Source: Candidatus Nitrosopumilus sp.
Lineage (GTDB): Archaea > Thermoproteota > Nitrososphaeria > Nitrososphaerales > Nitrosopumilaceae
Length of the DNA: 22,135 nucleotides
Direction: 5' to 3'
Assembly: GCA_018657375.1 (NCBI GenBank)
Contig: JABHXI010000098.1
Location: 1-22,135 of the forward strand
Each line of letters opens with the position of its first letter. Position 1 is the stretch's first letter. Positions 7,265 to 15,029 of this stretch are shown here, piece by piece. The notes beneath the pieces were generated by a model. The model had not been told where the DNA came from. It worked only from the letters and a program-made list of their open reading frames with translations, and did no database searches. Both the position numbers and the translations under genes were made by a program.

Positions 7265-8295
7265 TATGTTCTCTTCTTTCCAAATTGTAACGGATTAATG
7301 ATATTATCACATTCTTTTGTGATAAAACAGAGATCCTGTGTTTTTAATTTTTCACAAGAAGGACACGAATATTTTGTTGCGCTACCTGAAGTTCCAGCAA
7401 GATGATTAAGTTGGTAAAGTGTAACTCGGGGATTATAATCTGGTGCATTTTTGAATAATGGTACAATTTGTGGAACTGTTTGTCCTTTTGATAAAAGAAA
7501 AGTTGCAAGCATAAATCTTCCAGAATGTGGGAGATTTTCACCTTTTTCAAGTACATCTATTGCGTGTTTTATGCAGGGAGGGTATTCTCCAGTAGTTATT
7601 GTATAAGTTGGTGTAAGTTTTTTAGAAATTGAAATTAACTCATCTACAATATTCTCAAGTCCAGGAATCATAGAAGGTTTAGGAGCATTGATAATTTTTG
7701 AACTAATATAATTGCCCAATTCTTTTCGAATTAATCTAACTGTTTTATCAGGAGTGAGAAAGACCTTTCCGTTTTCAACATGCCTATTGATTAATTTCCA
7801 TTCACGTTCATGGAAAGTAACTGAATGTTTAAGATAATCAGATACGGGTATTACAAAAAAATCATTTTCTTTAGTTATTTCAATATTAAATAAATCATAA
7901 ATAATTCTAGTTGCCAAATCAATTTTTGATTTATTAGAAGCATTTCCCAAATCTTTTTCTAAATAAATTTCTGCCCTTCGAGCTTCAGCTAAAGCAAATC
8001 TTTTGATCAATGTAGACATTCCAGTTAATTTGATAAGGACAATAGCTAAAAGAAATGAAAATACTTCTCTCTCAAGAACATAGTCTTTGGACGCCTGGCC
8101 ATCTTTATCAATATCAGATTTATAGATCCCACCTGCTGACGCAACTTTGATTCTGTGTAGAGCTTTTTCAACTGATAATTTTAAAACTGGATCACTACCA
8201 AATTGAACTAAAGAAAATCCTTTATCTTTCAAATATTCACCGGCATCAGCCAAAAATGGATATTTTGCTTTTTCATCTTGTCCAAGAACTAGCAT
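7264..8295 (-). CDS. priL: DNA primase large subunit
   Basis: Non-catalytic partner of PriS; it binds an iron-sulfur cluster and helps initiate primer synthesis. The 343-residue product is mostly helical. Cysteines at 241 (YPPC), 311 and 314 (SCPSC), 323 (DLC) and 329 supply the four cluster ligands; the C-terminal layout GRFMLATFLL...LYQLNHLAG is typical of the PriL/Prim2 Fe-S domain. The ATG is at 8293-8295, and an AT-rich element (TTTTTATGTAAAT on the minus strand) lies about 24 bp upstream, consistent with a leaderless message. It is divergent from nfo across an 86-bp gap and overlaps priS by one base at its end. Confidence 0.93.
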   Translation of the reverse strand: MLVLGQDEKAKYPFLADAGEYLKDKGFSLVQFGSDPVLKLSVEKALHRIKVASAGGIYKSDIDKDGQASKDYVLEREVFSFLLAIVLIKLTGMSTLIKRFALAEARRAEIYLEKDLGNASNKSKIDLATRIIYDLFNIEITKENDFFVIPVSDYLKHSVTFHEREWKLINRHVENGKVFLTPDKTVRLIRKELGNYISSKIINAPKPSMIPGLENIVDELISISKKLTPTYTITTGEYPPCIKHAIDVLEKGENLPHSGRFMLATFLLSKGQTVPQIVPLFKNAPDYNPRVTLYQLNHLAGTSGSATKYSCPSCEKLKTQDLCFITKECDNIINPLQFGKKRT

Positions 8296-8311
8296 AATAG
8301 TTAGTTGAATA

Positions 8312-8325
8312 ATTTACATAAAAAT
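8312..8325 (-). promoter_or_regulatory. Probable TATA element for priL-priS
   Basis: The minus strand reads TTTTTATGTAAATT, centred about 24 bp upstream of the priL ATG. The element is not a perfect TATA match, so this is a spacing-based call. Confidence 0.3.
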
Positions 8326-8350
8326 CTGATTCTCAAGATTTGAACGGTGG

Positions 8351-8359
8351 TTTAAATTA
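8351..8359 (+). promoter_or_regulatory. TATA box for nfo-glyS
   Basis: TTTAAATTA is centred 27 bp upstream of the nfo ATG at 8382, which places transcription start at the start codon. No Shine-Dalgarno sequence precedes nfo, in keeping with a leaderless first gene. Confidence 0.5.
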
Positions 8360-8381
8360 TGTTTTAAGGAATTATTAAAAT

Positions 8382-9221
8382 ATGCAAATTGGGTGTCATG
8401 TCTCAGCATCAGGTTCAATAGACAAATCAGTAGATAATGCAGTTGAAAGAGATTGTTCAGCATTTCAGATATTTACGAGAAGTCCAAGATCATGGCACGC
8501 AAAAGAACTAACAAAAGAAGTCATTGATGCTTTTAAATCTAAATTAAAAGATAGTAAAATTGATAGATTTGCAATTTGTGCACATATGCCATATTTGCCA
8601 AATTTAGCTACACCAAAAAACGACGCATTTGAAAAATCAGTTAATACACTGATAAGTGAAGTTGAAAGATGTGCACAATTAGGAATACCATATTTAGTTA
8701 CACATCTAGGTAGCCATTTAGGAACTGGAGAAGAAGCAGGAATTAAAAAATTAGTAGAAGGTCTAACAAAAGCTGGACAGACAAAAAATGATGTAATGAT
8801 TTTATTAGAGAATACTGCTGGACAAAAAAATTCTGTTGGTTCAGATTTTAAACAACTTGGTGAAATTTTTAAGCAATTAAAACCTGGAAAAAAATTTGGC
8901 GTGTGTCTTGACACATGTCATGCATTTGTTGCAGGATATGACTTACGAACAGTAGATAAAGTGAAAGAAACTTTTAAAGAATTTGATAAACATGTTGGAT
9001 TGGAAAATTTGAAAATTCTTCATCTAAATGATGCTAGAGGAGAACTTGGATGTAATCTTGATAGACATTATCATTTAGGATTAGGCGGAATTGGAGAAGA
9101 AGGAATGAAATCAGTTGTAAAATTTGCAAATAAGAAAAAAATTCCCATAATCTTAGAAACTCCAATTGATGATGACAGAAACGATTTTGAAAATGTCAAA
9201 ATAGCAAAAGGATTTGCATAG
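8382..9221 (+). CDS. nfo: Endonuclease IV (AP endonuclease)
   Basis: Base excision repair enzyme that cuts 5' of abasic sites and repairs blocked 3' ends. The 279-residue product shows the full trinuclear zinc site of the family: His68, His108, Glu143, Asp177, His180, His214, Asp227, His229 and Glu259, each at an almost constant one- to two-residue offset from the E. coli Nfo ligands. Motifs include HVSASGSID, LLENTAGQ, CLDTCHAF and HLNDARGELG. Length matches the family. It is first in a (+) pair with glyS, which starts 31 bp downstream with its own ribosome binding site. A second base excision repair gene, nth, lies elsewhere in the window. Confidence 0.97.
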   Translation: MQIGCHVSASGSIDKSVDNAVERDCSAFQIFTRSPRSWHAKELTKEVIDAFKSKLKDSKIDRFAICAHMPYLPNLATPKNDAFEKSVNTLISEVERCAQLGIPYLVTHLGSHLGTGEEAGIKKLVEGLTKAGQTKNDVMILLENTAGQKNSVGSDFKQLGEIFKQLKPGKKFGVCLDTCHAFVAGYDLRTVDKVKETFKEFDKHVGLENLKILHLNDARGELGCNLDRHYHLGLGGIGEEGMKSVVKFANKKKIPIILETPIDDDRNDFENVKIAKGFA

Positions 9222-9235
9222 AAATGTATTCAATT

Positions 9236-9241
9236 AAGGAG
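9236..9241 (+). promoter_or_regulatory. Shine-Dalgarno sequence for glyS
   Basis: AAGGAG ends 11 bases before the glyS ATG at 9253. It lies in the short gap after nfo and fits translation of an internal operon gene, in contrast with the leaderless nfo start. Confidence 0.6.
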
Positions 9242-9252
9242 AAAATAAAATA

Positions 9253-10710
9253 ATGAATTACGAAGAAGTAATGAAATTAGCACTTGAACGGGGATTTTAT
9301 TTTCCTAGTTGTGAAGTTTATTCTGATGCAAGTGCAGGTTTTTGGGAATATGGCCCATCAGGTGTTGGTTTAAAAAATAAATTTCTTGAATTATGGAGAA
9401 GAGAGTTAATCAGAAGAGATGGAATGATGGAGATAGACGGTTCTCAAATTATGTCTAAATCAGTTTTTGAGGCATCAGGCCATTTAGGTAATTTTGCAGA
9501 TCCAATAATAAAATGTACAAAATGTAATTCAACATTTAGAGCAGATAGAACAATTGCAGAGATTACAAATATCGAAATTCCCGAAAATGCAGACTTGATT
9601 GAATTTGATAATGCAATTAAAGAAAATAAAATACAATGTCCAAAGTGTAAAGGTGATTTTAGTTCAACAAAAAAATTCAATATGATGTTTAAAGTTGGAA
9701 TTGGCCCTCAAGAAGAAGAAGCATATCTCAGACCAGAAACATGTCAATCAATATTTGTTGATTTTCCTAGACTTTTCAAGACTATGAGAGGCAAACTTCC
9801 ATTAGGAATTGCTCAAGTAGGAAAAAGTTTTAGAAATGAGATAGCGCCAAGACAAAGTTTACTTCGTCTTAGAGAATTTTATCAAGCTGAAATCGAAGTA
9901 TTTTGTAATCCTACAAGATTGGATGATGTTGAAAAATTTGCTGAAGTTGAAAATACAGTAATTAGAGTACAGACAGATGCTGAGCCAATTTCTATGACTT
10001 GTAAAGAAGCACTAGAATCAGGAATTGTTCCAAACAAATTTGTAGCATATTATTTAGGAATTTTAACAGAGTTTTATGAAAAAACAGGTATTGATATCTC
10101 AAAAAGTAGATTTAGAAAATTAGGAGATAAGGAAAAAGCATTCTATGCAGAAGTTGCATTTGATTTTGAAGTTGAAACTACAATCGGTTGGCTTGAGCTT
10201 GTAGCATGTAATTATAGAGCAGATTATGATTTATCCAGTCATGCAAAGATGAGTAAAGAAAAATTTGAAGTAATGGATAATGATGAAAAAGTTTTGCCAC
10301 ATGTATTTGAAATTTCAATGGGAATTGATAGAAGTCTATATACAATTTTAGAGCATTCATTAAAAAAAGATGAAGAACATGAAAGAATGGTTTTATCACT
10401 AAAACCATATTTGTCACCAGTTCACGTTGGAATTTTATCATTAGTTAAAAAAGACGGATTAAAAGAGAAAACGGATGAAATTTTTCTAAATATTAAAAGA
10501 AAGTTTGATGCATTTTTGGATCATTCAGGTGCAATCGGTAGAAGATATAGAAGATTGGATGAGATAGGAGCTCCATTTGCAATAACAGTTGATCATCAAA
10601 CATTAGAGGACAATACAGTAACAATTAGAAAAAGAGACTCCATGGAACAAAGTAGAGTGAATATTTCAGAGATTGATTCTATTTTATCTGGATCTGTTGC
10701 ATTTCCATAA
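9253..10710 (+). CDS. glyS: Glycine--tRNA ligase (archaeal/eukaryotic dimer type)
   Basis: Class II aminoacyl-tRNA synthetase charging tRNA-Gly. The 485-residue product begins MNYEEVMKLALERGFYFPS and has the GlyRS signature WEYGPSGVGLKNKF (about 31-44). An insertion carries two Cys pairs (C88/C91, C129/C132), probably binding zinc. Motif 2 is KSFRNEIAPR...RLREFYQAE (about 191-213) and motif 3 contains GIDRSLYTIL. The C-terminal part (about 390-485) is the anticodon-binding domain. The single-chain type without an alpha/beta split is that of archaea and eukaryotes. It is second in the nfo-glyS pair and ends in an AT-rich convergent gap with cdvB. Confidence 0.97.
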   Translation: MNYEEVMKLALERGFYFPSCEVYSDASAGFWEYGPSGVGLKNKFLELWRRELIRRDGMMEIDGSQIMSKSVFEASGHLGNFADPIIKCTKCNSTFRADRTIAEITNIEIPENADLIEFDNAIKENKIQCPKCKGDFSSTKKFNMMFKVGIGPQEEEAYLRPETCQSIFVDFPRLFKTMRGKLPLGIAQVGKSFRNEIAPRQSLLRLREFYQAEIEVFCNPTRLDDVEKFAEVENTVIRVQTDAEPISMTCKEALESGIVPNKFVAYYLGILTEFYEKTGIDISKSRFRKLGDKEKAFYAEVAFDFEVETTIGWLELVACNYRADYDLSSHAKMSKEKFEVMDNDEKVLPHVFEISMGIDRSLYTILEHSLKKDEEHERMVLSLKPYLSPVHVGILSLVKKDGLKEKTDEIFLNIKRKFDAFLDHSGAIGRRYRRLDEIGAPFAITVDHQTLEDNTVTIRKRDSMEQSRVNISEIDSILSGSVAFP

Positions 10711-10793
10711 CTAAAAATTATTTTTAATATTTTAGCTCAATATTTTTTAAATAAATAAAATAAAAATAATAACTATCGTCTAATCTCAACTAG
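10711..10793. terminator. AT-rich convergent terminator region between glyS and cdvB
   Basis: These 83 bases contain T-runs on the plus strand (ATTATTTTTAATATTTT) just after the glyS stop and T-runs on the minus strand (complement of AAATAAATAAAATAAAAATAA) after the cdvB stop. Archaeal transcription ends at T-rich tracts without a required hairpin, so this region can serve both genes. No coding or RNA gene is seen in it. Confidence 0.4.
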
Positions 10794-11447
10794 CTACTCA
10801 AAGGAAGAAGTAGAAGAGGTTTGTGACGAAAGTCCACTTGAAGATGGTACAGATGGGAATTTTTCTCCTATCTGTTGCTCGGCTACTGCAGATGCTTCTT
10901 GAAGAATTCTATCGGTTTCTTCATTTGAAGTAGAAGACTCCATATTGAATGAGTCTCCTGCAAGTGAATCCATCATAAGTCCATTAAGTGTCTGTGTCAT
11001 ACCATTCAATTCTGAATCAGCTTCTGGCATGAATTTTCCGAGTGATGATTTCAATCCCTTCATTGTATTCATCGCAGGTCCAATTGCTACCATAGCATCA
11101 CCAAGATCATGAATAGTTGTCAGTCTTAGTTGAACTTGTTCTAATGACATTCTTGCATTACCAAGCATCTTTGTAACTTTACGAATTTCAGCTAATTCGT
11201 TGGACAAAACTTTACTTGTACTAGTATCATGTTGCTGCATTGCAGTTACGACTCGTTGAAAGAGTTGCGCATCTCTTTCTTGCAATTTACCTAACATCGA
11301 GTCCATTTTTGATATTTGGACTTGTAGTTGGTTTACTGCAGTTTGAATTCGTGGTTTTAATGCACCTTGAGGTTTTAATACATCTTGTAGTTTGCCAGTT
11401 ACACTTTGAGTCTCTTGACGAGCCCATGTACTGTCGAATTTTGACAT
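10794..11447 (-). CDS. cdvB: CdvB-family ESCRT-III-like cell division protein
   Basis: ESCRT-III/Snf7-related protein of the Cdv division machinery used by Thaumarchaeota and Sulfolobales; such proteins polymerise on membranes at midcell. The 217-residue product has a basic N-terminal helical hairpin (about 30-110: KPRIQTAVNQLQVQISKMDS, then LFQRVVTAMQQHD), further helices with Met-rich faces (115-162), and a C-terminal helix at about 177-195 (DRILQEASAVAEQQI). The last 20 residues are Ser/Thr-rich and probably disordered. No winged-helix domain is appended and no convincing MIM2-type Pro-rich motif for CdvC binding is seen, only KFPSVPSS. No cdvC/Vps4 gene is adjacent, so this is likely one of several cdvB paralogues scattered in such genomes. 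Confidence 0.85.
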   Translation of the reverse strand: MSKFDSTWARQETQSVTGKLQDVLKPQGALKPRIQTAVNQLQVQISKMDSMLGKLQERDAQLFQRVVTAMQQHDTSTSKVLSNELAEIRKVTKMLGNARMSLEQVQLRLTTIHDLGDAMVAIGPAMNTMKGLKSSLGKFMPEADSELNGMTQTLNGLMMDSLAGDSFNMESSTSNEETDRILQEASAVAEQQIGEKFPSVPSSSGLSSQTSSTSSFE

Positions 11448-11553
11448 GTTAGTGGATCCACAAATTAAGTCTTAATCAACAGTGTAAATTTAGATCAACT
11501 TTTGAGTAAATTTAACTAACAAACTATTATGATTGATTGATAAATTGTAGATA

Positions 11554-12318
11554 GTGGCAAAGATTGTTGTTTTTGATTCAGGGTTAGGCTCACTTTCGAT
11601 AATTAAAGAAATTCAAAAAATTGGCAAAAATGATATTATTTATTTTGCTGATCAAAAAAATTATCCATACGGAGTCAAATCACAGGCTCAATTAAGCACA
11701 ATAATTAAAAAAACAATTAATCTATTAGAAGAAAAATTTATGCCGGACATTATTGTTGTTGCATCAAATACACCAAGTCTAATGCTAGATTTATCAACAA
11801 AGAAAATTGTGGATGTAAAACCTCCTTTGAAAGTAGCAATAAAGAAATCAAAATCAAAAAGAATTGGAATTTTGGCAACAAAATCTGCAATAAACAGTAA
11901 AGGACTTACAGATTATATCGAAGAAGAAAACATTCCAAAATCTTACAAAATTTTTAAAATAAATGGTTCTAATCTAGTAAATTTAGTTGAATCAGGAAAA
12001 TTTCTCAACAATAAAAAGTATTGTAAAAAAATAATTAAAGAAAATTTAGAAAACATTGTAATTTCAGAAAAAATTGATACGATTACTCTATCTAGTACTC
12101 ACTTATTATTTTTAAAATTACTATTAAAAAAAGAATTTCCAGAAATAGAATTTATTGATCCAGGAAACATTGTTGCAACAAAAGTTTTTTCAAAAATTAA
12201 AAATAATAAATCAAAAAGAAATTCATTAAAAATTTTTACTTCTGGTGATGTAATAAGTTTTAAAAACAAATTAAATAAAATTGGAATTAGTAATAAAGTA
12301 AATTTTTTATCTATTTAG
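11554..12318 (+). CDS. Asp/Glu racemase-fold (MurI-like) protein lacking both catalytic cysteines
   Basis: The 254-residue product aligns by eye with glutamate racemase: FDSGLGSLSI (7-16), YFADQKNYPYG (30-40), the strand VVASNTPS (68-75), GILATKSAI, and TLSSTHLLF (178-186) followed by EIEFIDPG (197-204). MurI uses two cysteines as acid/base catalysts, in ACNTxS and LGCTH; here both are serine (Ser71 and Ser181). The only cysteine in the protein is Cys157. Surrounding substrate-site residues (Asp8, Ser9, Asn72, Thr73, Thr182, His183) are kept, so the fold and perhaps ligand binding persist without classical racemisation. The start is GTG. The 3' end overlaps cbiF by 8 bp tail to tail. It is more AT-rich and Lys-rich than its neighbours. 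Function unknown. Confidence 0.75.
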   Translation: MAKIVVFDSGLGSLSIIKEIQKIGKNDIIYFADQKNYPYGVKSQAQLSTIIKKTINLLEEKFMPDIIVVASNTPSLMLDLSTKKIVDVKPPLKVAIKKSKSKRIGILATKSAINSKGLTDYIEEENIPKSYKIFKINGSNLVNLVESGKFLNNKKYCKKIIKENLENIVISEKIDTITLSSTHLLFLKLLLKKEFPEIEFIDPGNIVATKVFSKIKNNKSKRNSLKIFTSGDVISFKNKLNKIGISNKVNFLSI

Positions 12319-13075
12319 TTTTAGCTTTCCTAAAACCATGAGTGAATGTTTTATCATAAAGTTTTGAATACTCATATGACTTTGGTTTTATGACATCACC
12401 AATTATTACAATAGCAGTCATTGTAATTTTTTCAGATTTAACTTTACTTGCAATATCTGTTAGTGTTCCAATAATTATTTTTTGATCCTTTCTACTTGCC
12501 CTATAAACAACTGCGACAGGTGTAGATTTTTTATATCCACCTTCGATTGCTTCTTTTGAAATTTTATTTAGTAAATGAACACTAAGATAAAAAATTAATG
12601 TAGCTTGATGTTTTGCAAGTTCAGAAATTTGTTCTCTTTTAGGAACTTTAGTTCTTGCTTCTGCTCTTGTGATTATCATTGTTTGAGTTACTCCAGGTAA
12701 TGTTAATTGAGTTCCAAGTGCTGCTGCTGAGGCTAGAAAGGATGTAACACCAGGCACAACAGTAGATTCTATTCCTTTTTTTTCTAGATTATCAATTTGT
12801 TCCCTAATTGCACCATAAATTGCCGGATCACCATCATGTAGTCTAACAACTAGTTTGTCTTTTTTTGCATTTTTGTATAATAAATCAAAAATTTCTTCTC
12901 TGACTAATTTTGCAGCATCATGTAGTTTACCTTTTTTACATAATTTCAAAATAGGTTCAGGAATTAATGAGCCGGAATAAACAACAACGTCAGCTTTTTG
13001 AATTAATTTTTTTGCTTTAACTGTAATTAATTCAGGATCACCAGGACCGCAGCCAACAAAAAATACGTTAGACAC
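12311..13075 (-). CDS. cbiF: Cobalt-precorrin-4 C11-methyltransferase
   Basis: SAM-dependent methyltransferase of corrin ring synthesis. The 254-residue product has the tetrapyrrole methylase motifs GCGPGDPELITVKA (N-terminus), VVVYSGSLIPEPIL, which is diagnostic of the CbiF/CobM subgroup, RLHDGDPAIYGAI, and VVPGVTSFLASAAALG. Length matches the family. The start is GTG at 13075, inside the end of cbiL (8-bp overlap), indicating translational coupling. It is the last gene of a cbiT-cbiL-cbiF run on the minus strand. The other cobalamin steps must be encoded elsewhere. The stop overlaps the convergent racemase-like gene. Confidence 0.92.
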   Translation of the reverse strand: MSNVFFVGCGPGDPELITVKAKKLIQKADVVVYSGSLIPEPILKLCKKGKLHDAAKLVREEIFDLLYKNAKKDKLVVRLHDGDPAIYGAIREQIDNLEKKGIESTVVPGVTSFLASAAALGTQLTLPGVTQTMIITRAEARTKVPKREQISELAKHQATLIFYLSVHLLNKISKEAIEGGYKKSTPVAVVYRASRKDQKIIIGTLTDIASKVKSEKITMTAIVIIGDVIKPKSYEYSKLYDKTFTHGFRKAKTK

Positions 13076-13790
13076 GTTTTACCACCAAAATTGAAAAATA
13101 TTTTGTAGTTAAGGAATCATCATTTACTTCGCCTAATTTCATTGTTCTAATAATTTCATTTTCAGTACCCAAATCTTGTCCAATTGCAAAAAGAGAATCA
13201 TCAGGAAAACCAGATTCTTTTAGAACTTCAATTACTTTATCAAAATATCTACCATCTTTTAGAAATATCATGGATTCAGAATGTTTTGCAATTTCTTTAA
13301 CACTTGATAAATCATAACATGATGGAATAATTGCAACTTTTTCAGCACCCTCTGCGACACTGACACCAACTTTTGATGCAAATGAAAATATGGATACAAT
13401 ACCTGGCACTACACTGATATCCATATCCGGATGTTTTTCTTTCAAATCTCTATGCATGTAGATCCATGTACTGTAAAGATATGGATCACCTACTGTAAGA
13501 TATACAACATTTTTTCCTTTCAAAACAGTTTCAGCCATTATTTTGGCATTTTTTTTCCATGATGCTTCTAGAATATCCTTATCTTTAGTCATTGGAAAAA
13601 TTAGTTTGATGATTTCTTGATTTTTTGATTTGTCAATGATAGGTGAAACAACAGATAATGCAATACTAGGTCGTGTTTCTTTAGAAGCGGGGCACATGAT
13701 AATATCGGCATTTTGAATTGCTTTGACAGCTTTGACTGTAAGAAGTTCTACATCTCCAGGACCCACTCCAATTCCAATTAAACCAGGCAT
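13068..13790 (-). CDS. cbiL: Cobalt-precorrin-2 / precorrin-2 C20-methyltransferase
   Basis: SAM-dependent methyltransferase that methylates C20 of (cobalt-)precorrin-2. The 240-residue product begins MPGLIGIGVGPGDVELLTVKA and continues with CPASKETRPSIAL, a CbiL/CobI hallmark, then VVYLTVGDPYLYSTWIYMHR and VVPGIVSIFSFASKVG. Length is usual. The ATG lies 35 bp after the cbiT stop, and the last codons overlap cbiF by 8 bp. Together with CbiT and CbiF this points to the early-cobalt (anaerobic-type) corrin pathway known from Thaumarchaeota, though the sequence alone does not separate CbiL from CobI. Confidence 0.92.
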   Translation of the reverse strand: MPGLIGIGVGPGDVELLTVKAVKAIQNADIIMCPASKETRPSIALSVVSPIIDKSKNQEIIKLIFPMTKDKDILEASWKKNAKIMAETVLKGKNVVYLTVGDPYLYSTWIYMHRDLKEKHPDMDISVVPGIVSIFSFASKVGVSVAEGAEKVAIIPSCYDLSSVKEIAKHSESMIFLKDGRYFDKVIEVLKESGFPDDSLFAIGQDLGTENEIIRTMKLGEVNDDSLTTKYFSILVVKRV

Positions 13791-13825
13791 ATCATCAGGT
13801 CTTTTTACCCAATTAAAAGTCTAGA

Positions 13826-14416
13826 TTAGGCCTTAGTGGCAGATATTATAGTAACTGGATTCCTTGCCAACATCATAGTACCAGTAGTGGTTTTCCTACT
13901 CTTAGAGATAGTTACCTGAGTAATATCAACAGAATTAAAATTTAATTTGTCAAGAATTTGTAATACAGAATAAAGTGTTTCAATAAGTATAGTTCCAATT
14001 ACAATTCTGCCTCCAGTTTTTAATTTATTTTCAGAAAGCTTAACTATTTCTGCAGTATCACCACCTGTTCCCCCAATAAAAATAACATCAGCTTCTTCAA
14101 GATCTAATATTTTTTCTTTAGCATTGCCAAAAATTACAGAAACATTTGAAATATTAAATTTCTTTAAATTCTTTTTAGTTAATTCAACAGCATTTTCATC
14201 ATAATCAATTGCTAAAACTTTACCACTTGATTCAATTTGAAATGCTGCTTCAATAGAAATGGATCCACTACCACAACCAATATCATAAACAGTTTGACCA
14301 ACATTTAATCTTGCTTTACTAAGTTGTATTGTTCTTACTTCCTCTTTAGTAATTGGAACCTTTTCTGCTCGCTCAAAATATTCATCTGGAATTCCAGGTG
14401 TCTTATAGTTCCACAT
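13826..14416 (-). CDS. cbiT: Cobalt-precorrin-6B (C15)-methyltransferase, decarboxylating
   Basis: SAM-dependent methyltransferase that methylates C15 and removes the C12 acetate carboxyl during corrin synthesis. The 196-residue product opens with GIPDEYFERAEKVPITKEEVR, typical of CbiT, followed by the Rossmann SAM-binding motif VYDIGCGSGSISIEAA (about 43-58), LAIDYDENAVELTKKN and DVIFIGGTGGDT. It is a stand-alone CbiT rather than the fused CobL form. A TATA-like element lies about 30 bp upstream of the ATG, overlapping the 3' end of the preceding gene, so the cbiTLF run probably has its own promoter. Confidence 0.92.
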   Translation of the reverse strand: MWNYKTPGIPDEYFERAEKVPITKEEVRTIQLSKARLNVGQTVYDIGCGSGSISIEAAFQIESSGKVLAIDYDENAVELTKKNLKKFNISNVSVIFGNAKEKILDLEEADVIFIGGTGGDTAEIVKLSENKLKTGGRIVIGTILIETLYSVLQILDKLNFNSVDITQVTISKSRKTTTGTMMLARNPVTIISATKA

Positions 14417-14442
14417 AATTTATCGTTCCAATCTTTAATTGA

Positions 14443-14451
14443 ATTATAAAT
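14443..14451 (-). promoter_or_regulatory. Probable TATA box for cbiT-cbiL-cbiF
   Basis: ATTTATAAT on the minus strand is centred about 31 bp upstream of the cbiT ATG and overlaps the last codons of the EMC6-like gene. I see no cobalamin riboswitch in the 27-bp gap. Confidence 0.4.
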
Positions 14452-14926
14452 TAATTCCTGTAGAAGTATCACCAAGATGGGTTAGTGTATAGGTAACAAT
14501 CCATGTAAACAGATACAAAAATACATAGCTACCAATTCCTTGAGTAACAATTTTCTTTCTATCAGAAGATGGTAATTGCATTTTCATTCCTTTAGCAACT
14601 ATAATTGATGCGAAAAATACCATTATCATAAATCCAATTGACGTCCATCTTCTTTCTTCACCTTCAATGTCTTCAAGGAGAAACGTTGTTGCTGCACCTG
14701 CAATAATTCCTAAAGCAATACGCATCCAAAATAAAGTAGATAATTTTTTATCTTTTTCACTTTTGACTAGATCACTAACTGGTGGATCTTTAGAAGGTTC
14801 TTTGGAATTATTTGCAATATCTTTAGATTTTTCTGTTTCAGGAATATCAATTTTATCTATAATTTTAGATTGCGAGTCATCAGATCCAGGCGTAGGTTCA
14901 GATTGTTTTTTTTTAAATTTGGCCAA
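14444..14926 (-). CDS. EMC6/Rab5ip-like three-helix membrane protein
   Basis: A 160-residue protein. Residues 1-60 are charged, rich in Lys, Asp, Ser and Pro, and probably disordered in the cytoplasm. Three hydrophobic helices follow at about 67-85, 96-114 and 130-149. The helical part resembles human EMC6 as I recall it: an Arg then Gly/Ala-rich first helix (RIALGIIAGAA against a Gly/Ala-rich EMC6 helix), a polar basic linker, and a third helix TQGIGSYVFLYLFTWIVTY comparable to EMC6's TGGLIGGLFTYVLFWTFLY. Archaeal members of the EMC6/Rab5ip family are known. If correct, it may assist membrane protein insertion with an Oxa1/EMC3-type partner. The start is TTG at 14926; an in-frame TAG lies four codons upstream. 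It precedes cbiT by 27 bp, without an evident functional tie. Confidence 0.55.
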   Translation of the reverse strand: MAKFKKKQSEPTPGSDDSQSKIIDKIDIPETEKSKDIANNSKEPSKDPPVSDLVKSEKDKKLSTLFWMRIALGIIAGAATTFLLEDIEGEERRWTSIGFMIMVFFASIIVAKGMKMQLPSSDRKKIVTQGIGSYVFLYLFTWIVTYTLTHLGDTSTGINL

Positions 14927-14987
14927 AGTAAATTTCTAGCCTGTCTCAAGCAAACCATGTTTAATAGCTTTGGTCAAAATTTGAGAC

Positions 14988-14994
14988 TATATAA
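14988..14994 (+). promoter_or_regulatory. TATA box for rqcH
   Basis: TATATAA is followed about 25 bp later by sequence just before the ATG at 15030, implying a leader of roughly 12-15 bases. Weak purine-rich sequence (AGGAT) precedes the ATG. Confidence 0.45.
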
Positions 14995-15029
14995 CAAGGG
15001 TATAATTTTGGAGATAAAATAGGATAATT

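Noticed and set aside
8465..8914. 149-codon open frame antisense to nfo
   Set aside because: It lies wholly inside nfo, whose nine zinc ligands are all present; the antisense product has no recognisable motif.
11554..12318. Functional glutamate racemase (murI)
   Set aside because: Both catalytic cysteines are serine, so naming it MurI would overstate what the sequence supports.
14417..14443. Cobalamin riboswitch upstream of cbiT
   Set aside because: Only 27 bp separate cbiT from the preceding gene, there is no room for the element and no B12-box-like sequence is visible.
14667..14939. 90-codon plus-strand open frame antisense to the EMC6-like gene
   Set aside because: The minus-strand frame encodes three coherent membrane helices and a charged tail; the opposite frame mirrors that composition.
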